DNA of 64,000 nt from Solibacillus sp. FSL R5-0449 (GTDB lineage: Bacteria; Bacillota; Bacilli; Bacillales_A; Planococcaceae). The notes below the pieces were generated by a model. That model had not been told where the DNA came from and searched no databases. It saw only the letters and a program-made list of their open reading frames with translations. A program made the translations under genes and the position numbers. Shown here in pieces: positions 8,983 through 16,952 of this stretch (the stretch's first letter is position 1; each line of letters starts with the position of its first letter). Location: assembly GCF_037975215.1 (NCBI RefSeq), contig NZ_CP150239.1:3518824-3582823 (forward strand), given 5' to 3'.

Positions 8983-9978
8983 TTAGTTCTTCTGTTTTTG
9001 ACTTGTATTATCTAGAAATTCTATCAGCTTATTAAATGTATTTTCAGCCTGAAGTGTATTCATCATAAATTGATACTCATGTCCTAACTTAGCTTCTTCA
9101 GTTGAATAGAAGATTTGGGAAACTTCTACACCCTTGTTTTTCAGTTTATCAGCTAATTCTTTCCCTTGATCATCAAATGACCCTATATTACCATCTGTTA
9201 TAAACGTAGATGGAAAATTGCCAGAAACATGTTGAAGAATAGAAGCTTCCTTTACTTTATCTGAATTTGTCCAATTTCGCTCACCTATATAAGCCCAGCC
9301 AACTCGCTTAAACAGAAAATTTATTAAAAAGCTACTACTATTGGAAAGCTTTGAAACATCGTATGGTCCACAAAATAATAGCACACCTTTAATCTTGTCT
9401 GATGAAACAGTACCTTCTATTCCAAGCATATTTGCATAGCCTTTATCTACTTGAACATTCACAAATTGGCTAATAATTTGTGCACCTGCTGAATCCCCTG
9501 CAAAGTATAGACGATTCATATCAATACCATATTTTTTTGCATTTTTATCTATAAATTGAAAAGCTTCTTTTACTTATTATAACGGCGTGGGATATTTGGA
9601 ATTCGGCGCTAAGCCATAATTAATGTTAATTACGATATAGCCTTTACTAGCAATCTGAACTGCATATTCAGTAATATCCGACTTGTCACCCCCCAAAAAA
9701 GCTCCTCCGTGTACCCAGAATATAACCGGCAAATACCCTTCATATTCCTTAGGTTTAATGATATCAAGTTTCCCACTATTATAATTTGAATTGTAAGAGA
9801 GATCATTTTCTATCTGAACCGATCTTTCAATTTCCTCATAGTTTGTCGGCTTAACCGCGACCCCACCTTCAAATAATCGGCGAACGAGTAGTGCCGTTGG
9901 TTTTGGCGTAACTATGAATAAAAAAACAATAGATAAACATATTGTTAGAATCACCCCTATTACTATCATCATTTTCAC
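8983..9978 (-). pseudogene. Alpha/beta-hydrolase (acetyl-esterase type), split by two in-frame stops
   Basis: One continuous frame of about 331 codons carries an N-terminal membrane anchor, the oxyanion-hole motif FWVHGGAFLGGDK, then tandem TAA TAA codons (9579-9574), and resumes in the same frame with VKEAFQFIDKNAKKYGIDMN and the nucleophile motif YFAGDSAGAQ. The HGG and GDSAG motifs and the C-terminal LGHEYQF histidine region define a hormone-sensitive-lipase-like esterase. No frameshift is needed; only two adjacent sense codons were lost. The C-terminal half (from the ATG at 9519) lacks the oxyanion loop and should not be active alone. The most likely state is a recent pseudogene. Confidence 0.8.
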
Positions 9979-10056
9979 TCACTTCTTGTACTGATTTTTA
10001 TTCTTTATACAATTCTCCGATGTCCTTACCCATTATAAGCATGGTAGAATTCATCC

Positions 10057-10998
10057 CTATAATCTTAGGGATAACTTTCGTTTTTGATTCTTTTCTATAT
10101 ACATACTTTTATCAGCCTCTATATACACATTTTCCATTTCATTAAACGATTGATCTCGAAAAGCCTTGCCGACTGACATTTGGAGATGAATTTCATCATT
10201 TTCCACTGTTGAATGATTAATTTTTTTTCGTAGTTGTTCACATAGGAAATCCACCTGTTCCCTAGACGTCTTTGGTAGAATAACGACAAATTCATCACCT
10301 CCCACTCGAGAAATAATTGTCGTATCGGGGAAGAAATCCGTTAAAAGCTTAGCTACTGCTTGTATAAGCTGATCTCCCCTTTTATGTCCATATGTATCAT
10401 TTACAAATTTTAATTTATCAACATCACATAGAATCATACCAATCGAAACATTTTCTATTTCATTATAATAATGCAGCATTCTCTCAAAATAGCCACGATT
10501 ATAAATATCAGTTAAGGCATCATGTGTGCTTTGATAATATAACTCTTGCTCCAGTTTTATTTTTTCATCAATATTACGCATAATACCTTGAATTGCAATG
10601 ATTTTTCCATTTTCATAGATAGGCGTTGCATATTCTTCAAAATAATGATAGATTCCGTCTGTTCCTTTTAAACGTTGAATGATTCCCTCGTTATAATTAA
10701 TCTCCCCTGAAACTTTCGACTCCATAATTGCTTTATCTTCTGGATGAATCATTTCAAAAGGCGTGTTTGAATCCTTATTTAGCGCTTCTAATGTACCTTT
10801 ACCTAAAAAGAAATCTACAGAAGGACTAGTGTATATATGCTTATACACAGGCTTTACCTGATAATAATAAATAATATCTTTGGACCTCTCCACTAGTTTT
10901 AAGGGAATATTATCTTTTAAAAATTTTGATTTTCGATATTTTATATAACTCCTGTATATAGCCAACCCAATTACTAACCCAACTAAAAATAAAATCAT
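10057..10998 (-). CDS. Membrane-anchored PAS-GGDEF diguanylate cyclase
   Basis: 313 residues: one N-terminal membrane helix (about 1-16), a PAS domain (about 40-140, with PFEMIHPEDKAIMESKVSGE and a PAC-like FEEYATPIYENGKIIAIQGI segment), then a GGDEF domain with THDALTDIYNRGYFE and the intact loop SRVGGDEFVV. Predicted c-di-GMP synthase. The RxxD inhibitory site is missing, as in the other GGDEF protein 1.5 kb away. The two proteins differ in sensor architecture, so this is not a simple duplication. The 10999-11250 gap below the TOTE remnant shows no gene. Confidence 0.87.
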   Translation of the reverse strand: MILFLVGLVIGLAIYRSYIKYRKSKFLKDNIPLKLVERSKDIIYYYQVKPVYKHIYTSPSVDFFLGKGTLEALNKDSNTPFEMIHPEDKAIMESKVSGEINYNEGIIQRLKGTDGIYHYFEEYATPIYENGKIIAIQGIMRNIDEKIKLEQELYYQSTHDALTDIYNRGYFERMLHYYNEIENVSIGMILCDVDKLKFVNDTYGHKRGDQLIQAVAKLLTDFFPDTTIISRVGGDEFVVILPKTSREQVDFLCEQLRKKINHSTVENDEIHLQMSVGKAFRDQSFNEMENVYIEADKSMYIEKNQKRKLSLRL

Positions 10999-11250
10999 TA
11001 CTTAAGTCTCCTACCAGACATTTAAATTAGTTTAATTTTCCTGTATTTTCATTATAGTTATAAAATTTCAAGTAATCTACTACATAACTTAAATTCAATT
11101 TATAAGATCTATTTAACCTTTAATTTTTGTAATGAATAATTAAAAAGAACTGAATTGAAGGGGATTTTAGGGAGTATCCTTCTCTCCTTGACTAAGATAG
11201 GGTTTTTCAGGAAAACATATTCTTGGTATGATGTTAAGGTTGTGTAATTA

Positions 11251-11931
11251 TTATGGTACACATTTACATTCATCTAAGAAAGAGGTATTTATGGACTCCA
11301 CAAAATTATCAAAGCAATGCCCCAATTGTCGAGCTACTTTTGCTGAAATGGGCTCACTAAAAAACAGCCACACATGTCCTCCATTTCCAGATCTCGAACG
11401 TTCAATACTAACAGGTACATCAAGTTGTTGACATGTATCTACAAATGCTTGAATATCTTTTTGCCAATCACGTTTATCAAAATCTACTGCTAAAAACCAA
11501 TACGTTTCATCTTTTAACAATGGGTATAGACCGATAGTAATCTCTCCTGAAAGATGCCGATAAATCGTTTCATCGCTAAGAGGTATTAGTTTTCTAACCT
11601 GACATTGCGAACATTTTATATTTGGCTTCTGACATAACGGAGGCTGCCACTCTAACGAACAGGCAGGTGTATAACCTGATTTATTATTTTTAGACTGCCA
11701 TCGAACAGCATAAACATCGTCTCTTCCGCGGAATAAACTTTTAAAAATCTGCACTCTTTTTTGAAGGATTTTTTCTTTCAATTGTTCGTTATGATTAGCT
11801 CGCTTAACTGGCTCTACTATTTTATTTGGTTCAACTTGCTTTTGTTTAAGCAATCCCCTCAAATGTGCATTTTCTTTTTTTAAATGTTCGATTTCTAAAA
11901 GGGCTTGATGGAGTTGTTGTTCAATATTCAT
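11251..11931 (-). pseudogene. Truncated TOTE conflict-system primase/helicase (N-terminal remnant)
   Basis: From an ATG at 11931 the protein shows an N-terminal coiled coil (MNIEQQLHQALLEIEHLKKE) and the archaeo-eukaryotic-type primase module typical of TOTE conflict systems: FKSLFRGRDDVYAVRW, a CxxC zinc site (KCSQCQVRKLIPL), YRHLSGEITIGLYPLLKDE, FLAVDFDKRDWQKD and SIERSRSGNGGHVWLFFSEP. Full-length relatives run on for several hundred residues through helicase and nuclease modules; here homology stops near ARQLG (about base 11316) and an unrelated 22-residue tail follows. It is a deletion remnant of a selfish/defence gene of the kind often found in integrative islands. Confidence 0.75.
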
Positions 11932-12092
11932 CAAATTGTGCCTTTCCGTTTTTTTAAAACTCAATTTTTATTCCGATTCATCTAAATTCTTTATAATTTT
12001 TTGCACCAGATTTTTGTATCCTTAAATTAAACTCAAAATTAGAAAAAGTGAAAAATAACCAATTATTTCGCTATCAAAATATCTCAACAAAT

Positions 12093-12176
12093 TAACGTAT
12101 CATTAATTTAAATTTAGCGTATAAATAGCGTATTTAAATTATAAATTAGCATACGAATAGCGTATAATTAACGTAC
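12093..12176. repeat. 11-bp-period iteron array (TAGCGTAT units)
   Basis: Six copies of TARCRTAY occur at 12093, 12115, 12126, 12147, 12158 and 12169; the spacings are 22, 11, 21, 11 and 11 bp, so the units lie on one face of the helix. The array ends 20 bp before the fic GTG. It looks like a multi-site operator, probably bound by the C-terminal winged-helix domain of the Fic protein itself; a plasmid-type iteron is another possibility. Confidence 0.6.
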
Positions 12177-12196
12177 GTTATTATATTCTATTTGAG

Positions 12197-13324
12197 GTGA
12201 TTCATCTGTACACACCAAAATTTATTTACACGCAAGCTATTGTAAAAGATTTAATGTCAATTGAACGTTCTCGATCTATCGTAGAACTAATGCCTATTCC
12301 GGCACATATTGAAAGTGACTTAAAAGAACAAGCTAAATTAAAAGCAACCCATTACTCAACACGAATTGAAGGGAATACTTTAGATTTAGAACAGGTTGCA
12401 CGTGTAGTTAAACAAAAGAAGGACGACTTAAGAATACCTGTCGAGGAAGAAGTACGAAATTATTGGGAAGCCCTTTCGTTTTTAACACAAGAAAAAAATA
12501 AAAATACACCCATAACTGAAGATTTTATTAAAAAGTTACACTCCATCATTGTTAAACATGGCTCAGGTAGAAAGTCTTCTAAAAGTAATTACCGTGGACC
12601 AATGCCTCCAGGAGTACTATTTGCTGTTTTCGATAATCAAACAAGACAACCCGATTATATTCCTCCAGAATACTCTGATGTCCCTGCGTTAATGAAATCT
12701 TTTGTTAAATGGATACAGTCAGAAAACGAAATGCCTGTTCCGATTAAAGCTGCAATTGTTACTTATCAACTACTAACGATTCATCCTTTTGAAGATGGTA
12801 ATGGACGTACCGCACGAGCTTTAGCATCTTATGTTTTATCAACAACTAATTATGATGTGAAAGGCTTCCATTCTATTGAAGAATATTATGTTGAAGATTT
12901 ACAAGGCTACTACAAACATTTACAAATGGGCTTACCCGCTCTTTATTATGATGGGCGTGAAAATCCAAAAAATTTAGCTCCATGGATTGAGTATTTCCTT
13001 AGAACAATGGCACTTGCCTATGAAAAAGTTGCTAATCTATCTATCCAATTTGCTACCTCCACTACAGATCAGCGTATCTTATCGTTAGAGCCAAAAGAAA
13101 AAACGTTACTTCGCTATTTAATTGAACGCAATAGACCTGTTAAACCAAAAGAAATTGCTGAACTGTTCCAAGTGAAACCAATAACGATTACAAAATGGGC
13201 TAATACTTGGTTAGAAAGAAATATAATTGAAGGGGCTAGTGGAAATCAGCGTATCACATCGTATAGAATTGGTAAAAATTATAAAGATTTAACTTTGAAT
13301 GATTTAGGTTATAAAGAAGACTAA
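12197..13324 (+). CDS. Fic/DOC family protein with C-terminal winged helix
   Basis: 375 residues. An N-terminal Fic-N region (about 1-95, with an alpha-inh-like TRIEGNTLDLEQVARV segment near residues 54-70) precedes the core motif HPFEDGNGRTARA (from about residue 196), which matches HPFx(D/E)GNGRxxR and predicts AMP transfer to a protein hydroxyl. The C-terminal 80 residues form a winged helix (KPKEIAELFQVKPITITKWA). The GTG at 12197 lacks a spaced Shine-Dalgarno; an in-frame CTG at 12206 is perfectly spaced behind GAGGTGA, so the true start is open. The S/T-x-x-x-E-G inhibitory motif (TRIEGN) suggests a self-inhibited enzyme. Upstream iterons suggest autoregulation. Stand-alone regulator or toxin-like; target unknown. 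Confidence 0.88.
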   Translation: MIHLYTPKFIYTQAIVKDLMSIERSRSIVELMPIPAHIESDLKEQAKLKATHYSTRIEGNTLDLEQVARVVKQKKDDLRIPVEEEVRNYWEALSFLTQEKNKNTPITEDFIKKLHSIIVKHGSGRKSSKSNYRGPMPPGVLFAVFDNQTRQPDYIPPEYSDVPALMKSFVKWIQSENEMPVPIKAAIVTYQLLTIHPFEDGNGRTARALASYVLSTTNYDVKGFHSIEEYYVEDLQGYYKHLQMGLPALYYDGRENPKNLAPWIEYFLRTMALAYEKVANLSIQFATSTTDQRILSLEPKEKTLLRYLIERNRPVKPKEIAELFQVKPITITKWANTWLERNIIEGASGNQRITSYRIGKNYKDLTLNDLGYKED

Positions 13325-13331
13325 ATAAAAT

Positions 13332-13365
13332 CACGCCAAACATTATCAAATAAATGTTTGGCGTG
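13332..13365. terminator. Hairpin downstream of fic
   Basis: A 13-bp perfect inverted repeat (13332-13344 with 13353-13365) begins eight bases after the fic stop. It lacks a clear plus-strand T run but is T-rich on the minus side. Confidence 0.55.
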
Positions 13366-13472
13366 GCAATATTGATCACTAATTCTTATCTCACTTCTTT
13401 AGCTTTCTTCTAGAATATGTTACGCCCTCCCGTAATCTATCTGCAAATTTCTATTTACTATCTAACAAAAAC

Positions 13473-13512
13473 AAACCACCAACTACAATAAATCTACTGT
13501 AATCGATGGTTT
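13473..13512 (-). terminator. Candidate ancestral rlmH terminator stranded at the left att side
   Basis: AAACCA…TGGTTT plus inner TACA…TGTA form an interrupted stem; on the minus strand it is followed by a T-rich tail (GTTTTTGTT). It lies about 15 bp beyond the left att copy, where the terminator of rlmH would have been before integration. Confidence 0.4.
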
Positions 13513-13523
13513 ATTAAAAACCG

Positions 13524-13547
13524 CCCTTACTTATGATACGGTTCACC
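13524..13547. repeat. Left attachment site (attL) of the rlmH element
   Basis: Twenty-four bases match 23220-23243 with two mismatches; the 14-bp core TTATGATACGGTTC is identical. On the minus strand the sequence reads as the codons for G-E-P-Y-H-K and stop, a duplicate of the end of rlmH, as in SCC elements of staphylococci. Confidence 0.85.
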
Positions 13548-13633
13548 GTAACGTTGGATAGGGTAAATCATAAATATTAATTAGATTTTCTTATATACAA
13601 ATATTTGTTAAAATAAATGCGAGGTGAGGAATA

Positions 13634-14131
13634 TTGGGGAAAATTGATAATGAGAAACTATTTGATTACAATAAACACAATCTTGTTTATATTAGCGAAT
13701 ATATTAAATTAGCAGATCAAAAAGCTAATATCCTTTTAACAATCAATATTGCATTGATTGGTTTCTTTGCAAACTATTTAAAAAATGCTAATTTGGATGA
13801 AAATGTAATTACCAAAGTATTTTTAATAATTGGAGTTGTAATTTTAATTATATCAGCCTCAATAATTCTAATTAAAATTCTCTGGCCAAGATATAATCTC
13901 AATGTAAATGAATATATGTCATGGGGTGGAATTGCTGCACATTTAGATAAAGATTCTTATACAGCAAAAATTAAGGATAAAGAATTTGATACTTTTCTTA
14001 AAGATATGGCTGAACAAAACTATGCATTAGCTAATGTTTGTAAGGCAAAATTTAAATATTTAAAAATGAGTACGTGGTTTTTTTCTACAGGCATTTTAGT
14101 CGTAGGTATTTCATGGTTATTAGACAAATAA
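13634..14131 (+). CDS. Pycsar-type transmembrane effector (DUF5706-like)
   Basis: 165 residues from a TTG at 13634 with the Shine-Dalgarno GAGGTGAGGA. Three hydrophobic helices are at about 33-48, 62-84 and 146-163, with a cytoplasmic-looking stretch of about 60 residues between helices 2 and 3. The start (YISEYIKLADQKANILLTIN) matches the D-x-K-A motif leading into the first helix of Pycsar TM effectors, which are thought to bind a cyclic pyrimidine nucleotide and damage the inner membrane. It converges on a predicted nucleotide cyclase gene with 15 bp between stops, unlike the usual co-directional arrangement. The family call rests on motif and context; activity is inferred. Confidence 0.72.
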   Translation: MGKIDNEKLFDYNKHNLVYISEYIKLADQKANILLTINIALIGFFANYLKNANLDENVITKVFLIIGVVILIISASIILIKILWPRYNLNVNEYMSWGGIAAHLDKDSYTAKIKDKEFDTFLKDMAEQNYALANVCKAKFKYLKMSTWFFSTGILVVGISWLLDK

Positions 14132-14134
14132 AAT

Positions 14135-14159
14135 AAAGGGACTAATTTAATGTCCCTTT
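14135..14159. terminator. Bidirectional terminator between effector and cyclase
   Basis: AAAGGGAC (14135-14142) pairs with GTCCCTTT (14152-14159); the right arm lies inside the last cyclase codons, so the convergent genes share it. Confidence 0.6.
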
Positions 14160-15538
14160 ATCATTGATTCATATGCTTTTGTAGCTTTCATTATAGTATC
14201 TTTAAAATCACTTACATAATCAGATACTTCAATACTATCTAACTCTTTTGGATCAAACCATTTTATATCAGAATGATTAGCTCTAGAATAATTTTCACTA
14301 ACATCATCTGGATTTAAAACTCTAGCAATAAAAATTATCCCCGGGATTTTTCGTCCTTCTAATCTATCTTCCATAATATAAGTGCTTATTGGTGTTAATT
14401 TAGAATAAAAATCTATATTCGCACCAAAGTCTTCTTTATAACTTTCTGTTAAACATTCTGTGAAATCTTGAGCCTTTTTTAATTGACCGCACCCAAACTC
14501 CCAAACACCAGGGAATCTCCTCTTATCTGGCGGACGTTTAGCAATTAGTATGTGTCCATTTTCATTAAAACAAACTGCTACACAGTGTACTTCAGCTTGG
14601 TTATATTGGGATACACTAGGTAAAACATTTATAGGGGCTGCATCTTCCATGCATTTTTCAATACTTTTTACTTTATCTAAATTATCAACTTCAATAAATA
14701 CTTTTTTTAATCTATCAATTTTCATTTCACTCGAGAAATCTTTATTTTTAATTTTATTAACAATTTCAGATTTAAAATGTTCGTCATATAGATACATTTC
14801 ATCTGGTTTATCCCATGATTCATAATACCAAATTATAGGATAATGTCTATCGTTCCAAATTCCTTTTAGTCTTTCATAGGTAACTATTCTAAGGCTGTCT
14901 AAAACATTATAATTACATTCTTCTTCTATAATTCCACGTTCTTTATATAACAGATAAGCTAATTCTGCACTTACTACTACCTTGTCTCGCTCAGCAAATT
15001 TAGAAATTCTAAATCCTAAATCAATATCAGAACCTAAAAAATCCACATTTCTTTTTTGATTAATATCAAAGTTTATAATTAAATTGTTTAATAAAGTCTC
15101 GCTTTCAGCTAAGTTCTGAGATTTTACAAATGTTGCTTCTGCAATCCATAAAGTTGATTTTATATACAAAATATTTTTAGTTTCTGGATACTTAATATTT
15201 AAAGCTTCTAAAACTGTTTTTATAACTCGATAAGCAATTTTCGGAACATCGTACAAGTCCGATACTTTATCAACTTGCTTATAAAATAAAATCTCATCAC
15301 CTGCATATCGCCATACCATGCTGTTAATAAAGTTTTTTAAAGCATGATTTTCAACTAGTTCATAGAATCTATGAAAAATAACTGGCCATTTTGTAGGGTA
15401 AAGCGATTTGAAAGCAGTAGAATTAACCAAATCAAATGATACAAATAAAAATGCTCCACTTTTATTATCATTATCATTTGAATTTACTACTAATTCCATA
15501 TCAATAAGATTTTTCTTCAGTTTAGATAAATTATCCAT
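14147..15538 (-). CDS. Class III nucleotide cyclase fused to a degenerate Nudix domain (Pycsar-like cyclase)
   Basis: 463 residues. Residues about 28-230 are a class III cyclase domain: FVSFDLVNSTAFK with metal-binding D36, WRYAGDEILFY with D81, and a DIDLGFRISKF segment with the conserved arginine, close to pyrimidine cyclases of Pycsar defence. Residues about 318-460 are a Nudix fold (HCVAVCFNENGHILIAKRPP then GVWEFGCGQ), but its box reads G351-x5-Q-x7-E-S-Y-x-E-D-x-G instead of G-x5-E-x7-R-E-U-x-E-E-x-G, so hydrolysis is doubtful and nucleotide sensing possible. The ATG at 15538 overlaps the ImmA/IrrE stop (TAATG), so the two are translationally coupled. A GTG at 15547 is an alternative start. 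The cyclase-Nudix fusion is the most unusual protein in the window. Confidence 0.78.
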   Translation of the reverse strand: MDNLSKLKKNLIDMELVVNSNDNDNKSGAFLFVSFDLVNSTAFKSLYPTKWPVIFHRFYELVENHALKNFINSMVWRYAGDEILFYKQVDKVSDLYDVPKIAYRVIKTVLEALNIKYPETKNILYIKSTLWIAEATFVKSQNLAESETLLNNLIINFDINQKRNVDFLGSDIDLGFRISKFAERDKVVVSAELAYLLYKERGIIEEECNYNVLDSLRIVTYERLKGIWNDRHYPIIWYYESWDKPDEMYLYDEHFKSEIVNKIKNKDFSSEMKIDRLKKVFIEVDNLDKVKSIEKCMEDAAPINVLPSVSQYNQAEVHCVAVCFNENGHILIAKRPPDKRRFPGVWEFGCGQLKKAQDFTECLTESYKEDFGANIDFYSKLTPISTYIMEDRLEGRKIPGIIFIARVLNPDDVSENYSRANHSDIKWFDPKELDSIEVSDYVSDFKDTIMKATKAYESMIKGH

Positions 15539-16068
15539 TATAACCACCCAAATAAACCAAGAAATTTCCCTCTATTTGACACAGCTTGAGTAGAAACATC
15601 AAAATGGTTCGCAATCTCTTCTATATCATAAAATCCATTTTTAAAATTCTTCTGAGATATATCCATAAATTCTTCTAATGGCATTAATAAACATGCTGCA
15701 AACTCATTAGCTTCAAATTCTTCAATATTATAGCCATATCTATAATATACAGAGTCAACATATTCATTTGTACTATTCCATTTTTCTGGGTTAATCAAAT
15801 ATCCCATATGAAGGAATAAATGCCCTAACTCATGAGCTATAGAAAACCTTTTTCTCTTTTGATTTTTATCCGGATCAATTGTTATTTCAAAGGAGTTACC
15901 TAGTTTTTCTATTTTCGCTTCCATATTATCGTCAATATTTGTAGTCTCAATTAATCGACCACCTAATTGTTCCACTAATAATTTTAAATCAATAGGTGCT
16001 TCTAAGTTAAATGCATCTCTAATTACTCGTGTTATATCAGATATATATTCTTTTCTTGAATTCTCCAT
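15538..16068 (-). CDS. ImmA/IrrE-family metallopeptidase
   Basis: 176 residues with the zinc motif H79-E-L-G-H83 (RFSIAHELGHLFLHMGY) and the downstream glutamate in FEANEFAACLLMP (E119), the hallmarks of ImmA/IrrE peptidases that cleave helix-turn-helix repressors. The ATG at 16068 follows AAAGGGGTGAT. Its TAA overlaps the ATG of the cyclase-Nudix gene, so both are made together. Related peptidases (CapP) switch on CBASS defence by cleaving a repressor after DNA damage; a like role for this cassette is an inference. No HTH repressor sits directly beside it; the XRE gene at 20649 is the nearest candidate substrate. Confidence 0.88.
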   Translation of the reverse strand: MENSRKEYISDITRVIRDAFNLEAPIDLKLLVEQLGGRLIETTNIDDNMEAKIEKLGNSFEITIDPDKNQKRKRFSIAHELGHLFLHMGYLINPEKWNSTNEYVDSVYYRYGYNIEEFEANEFAACLLMPLEEFMDISQKNFKNGFYDIEEIANHFDVSTQAVSNRGKFLGLFGWL

Positions 16069-16165
16069 ATTATCACCCCTTTTACTTTTATAAAAAAGTT
16101 ATACCTTCAATATGTATTGAATATTTTTTACAACAAATACAGGAATAAATTTGATTGTAAAAAAT

Positions 16166-16825
16166 CTATTTTAAAGGCTCCATTACCTCTACTATGGTAT
16201 GAATTATCTGTTCGGATCCCTTAATACAATCGTCTAAAAAACGTAACAATTCTTCATCAATTGAATCAATTTTCACATAGTTAGCTTTTCCATCAATAAT
16301 AGTAACCAAAGGCAATCCTCTATTAAAGGCAAATTGACCATCTGCTCTAAAAAAACTCATATATTCTATACCCTGTTTATTATAAACTTCAACAAACGCA
16401 TTATCTACTGCTACTACACTTAATTTTTGATGTTTGCTCTCGTTACAAACTGTAGCAAATTTTGAAAGCCAATCACTATACTGAAACGATTCGAATAGCT
16501 TTATTATTTCCAAATTTATTTTATTCACTCCCGGTAAAGCCTTTTCTACTTTTTTATTTATTTCTTCGGGAGAATCTTCTGACTTAACTATAGGGAAATA
16601 TATCCTTCTCGAAACCTTTCCAGTTATTCGTTCGACTACTTCCATTGCTGTATAATCTAAAGCAGATCTTAAATGCTCTAAAACTTCCTTCAGAACTATT
16701 TGTATTTCAACTGATACAATCCCATACAATATTGCTTCTTCATAAGGATCTCCATGATCACCTATTTCATTTCTTCTAAGCTTTGCTCTTTTAATTAATG
16801 CATATGCCATGTCAAACCTATTCAT
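16166..16825 (-). CDS. Helical protein of unknown function (HEPN-like appearance)
   Basis: 219 residues from an ATG at 16825 with GGAGG seven bases upstream. The N-terminal 110 residues are strongly helical and include VEIQIVLKEVLEHLRSALDY, reminiscent of HEPN/AbiV-like small defence proteins, but I see no clear R-x4-6-H ribonuclease motif. A second segment (FATVCNESKHQKLSVVAVD) is followed by a beta-rich stretch. It lies upstream of, and on the same strand as, the ImmA/IrrE-cyclase pair with a 97-bp gap, so it may belong to that cassette. No function is assigned. Confidence 0.5.
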   Translation of the reverse strand: MNRFDMAYALIKRAKLRRNEIGDHGDPYEEAILYGIVSVEIQIVLKEVLEHLRSALDYTAMEVVERITGKVSRRIYFPIVKSEDSPEEINKKVEKALPGVNKINLEIIKLFESFQYSDWLSKFATVCNESKHQKLSVVAVDNAFVEVYNKQGIEYMSFFRADGQFAFNRGLPLVTIIDGKANYVKIDSIDEELLRFLDDCIKGSEQIIHTIVEVMEPLK

Positions 16826-16952
16826 AACAACCTCCGGAAATAAAATCTATTATTAATTAATTTAAACTTTTTTTTATTAATCCCTTCTTTTTTAATTTTT
16901 TTAACAAATTTTTTCTCAGTACCTGGTCATTTATATAACAAAGGGGATACCC

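Noticed and set aside
11250..11263. Further att-like sequence near the TOTE breakpoint
   Set aside because: TTATGGTACACATT matches the att core at too few positions to separate from chance.
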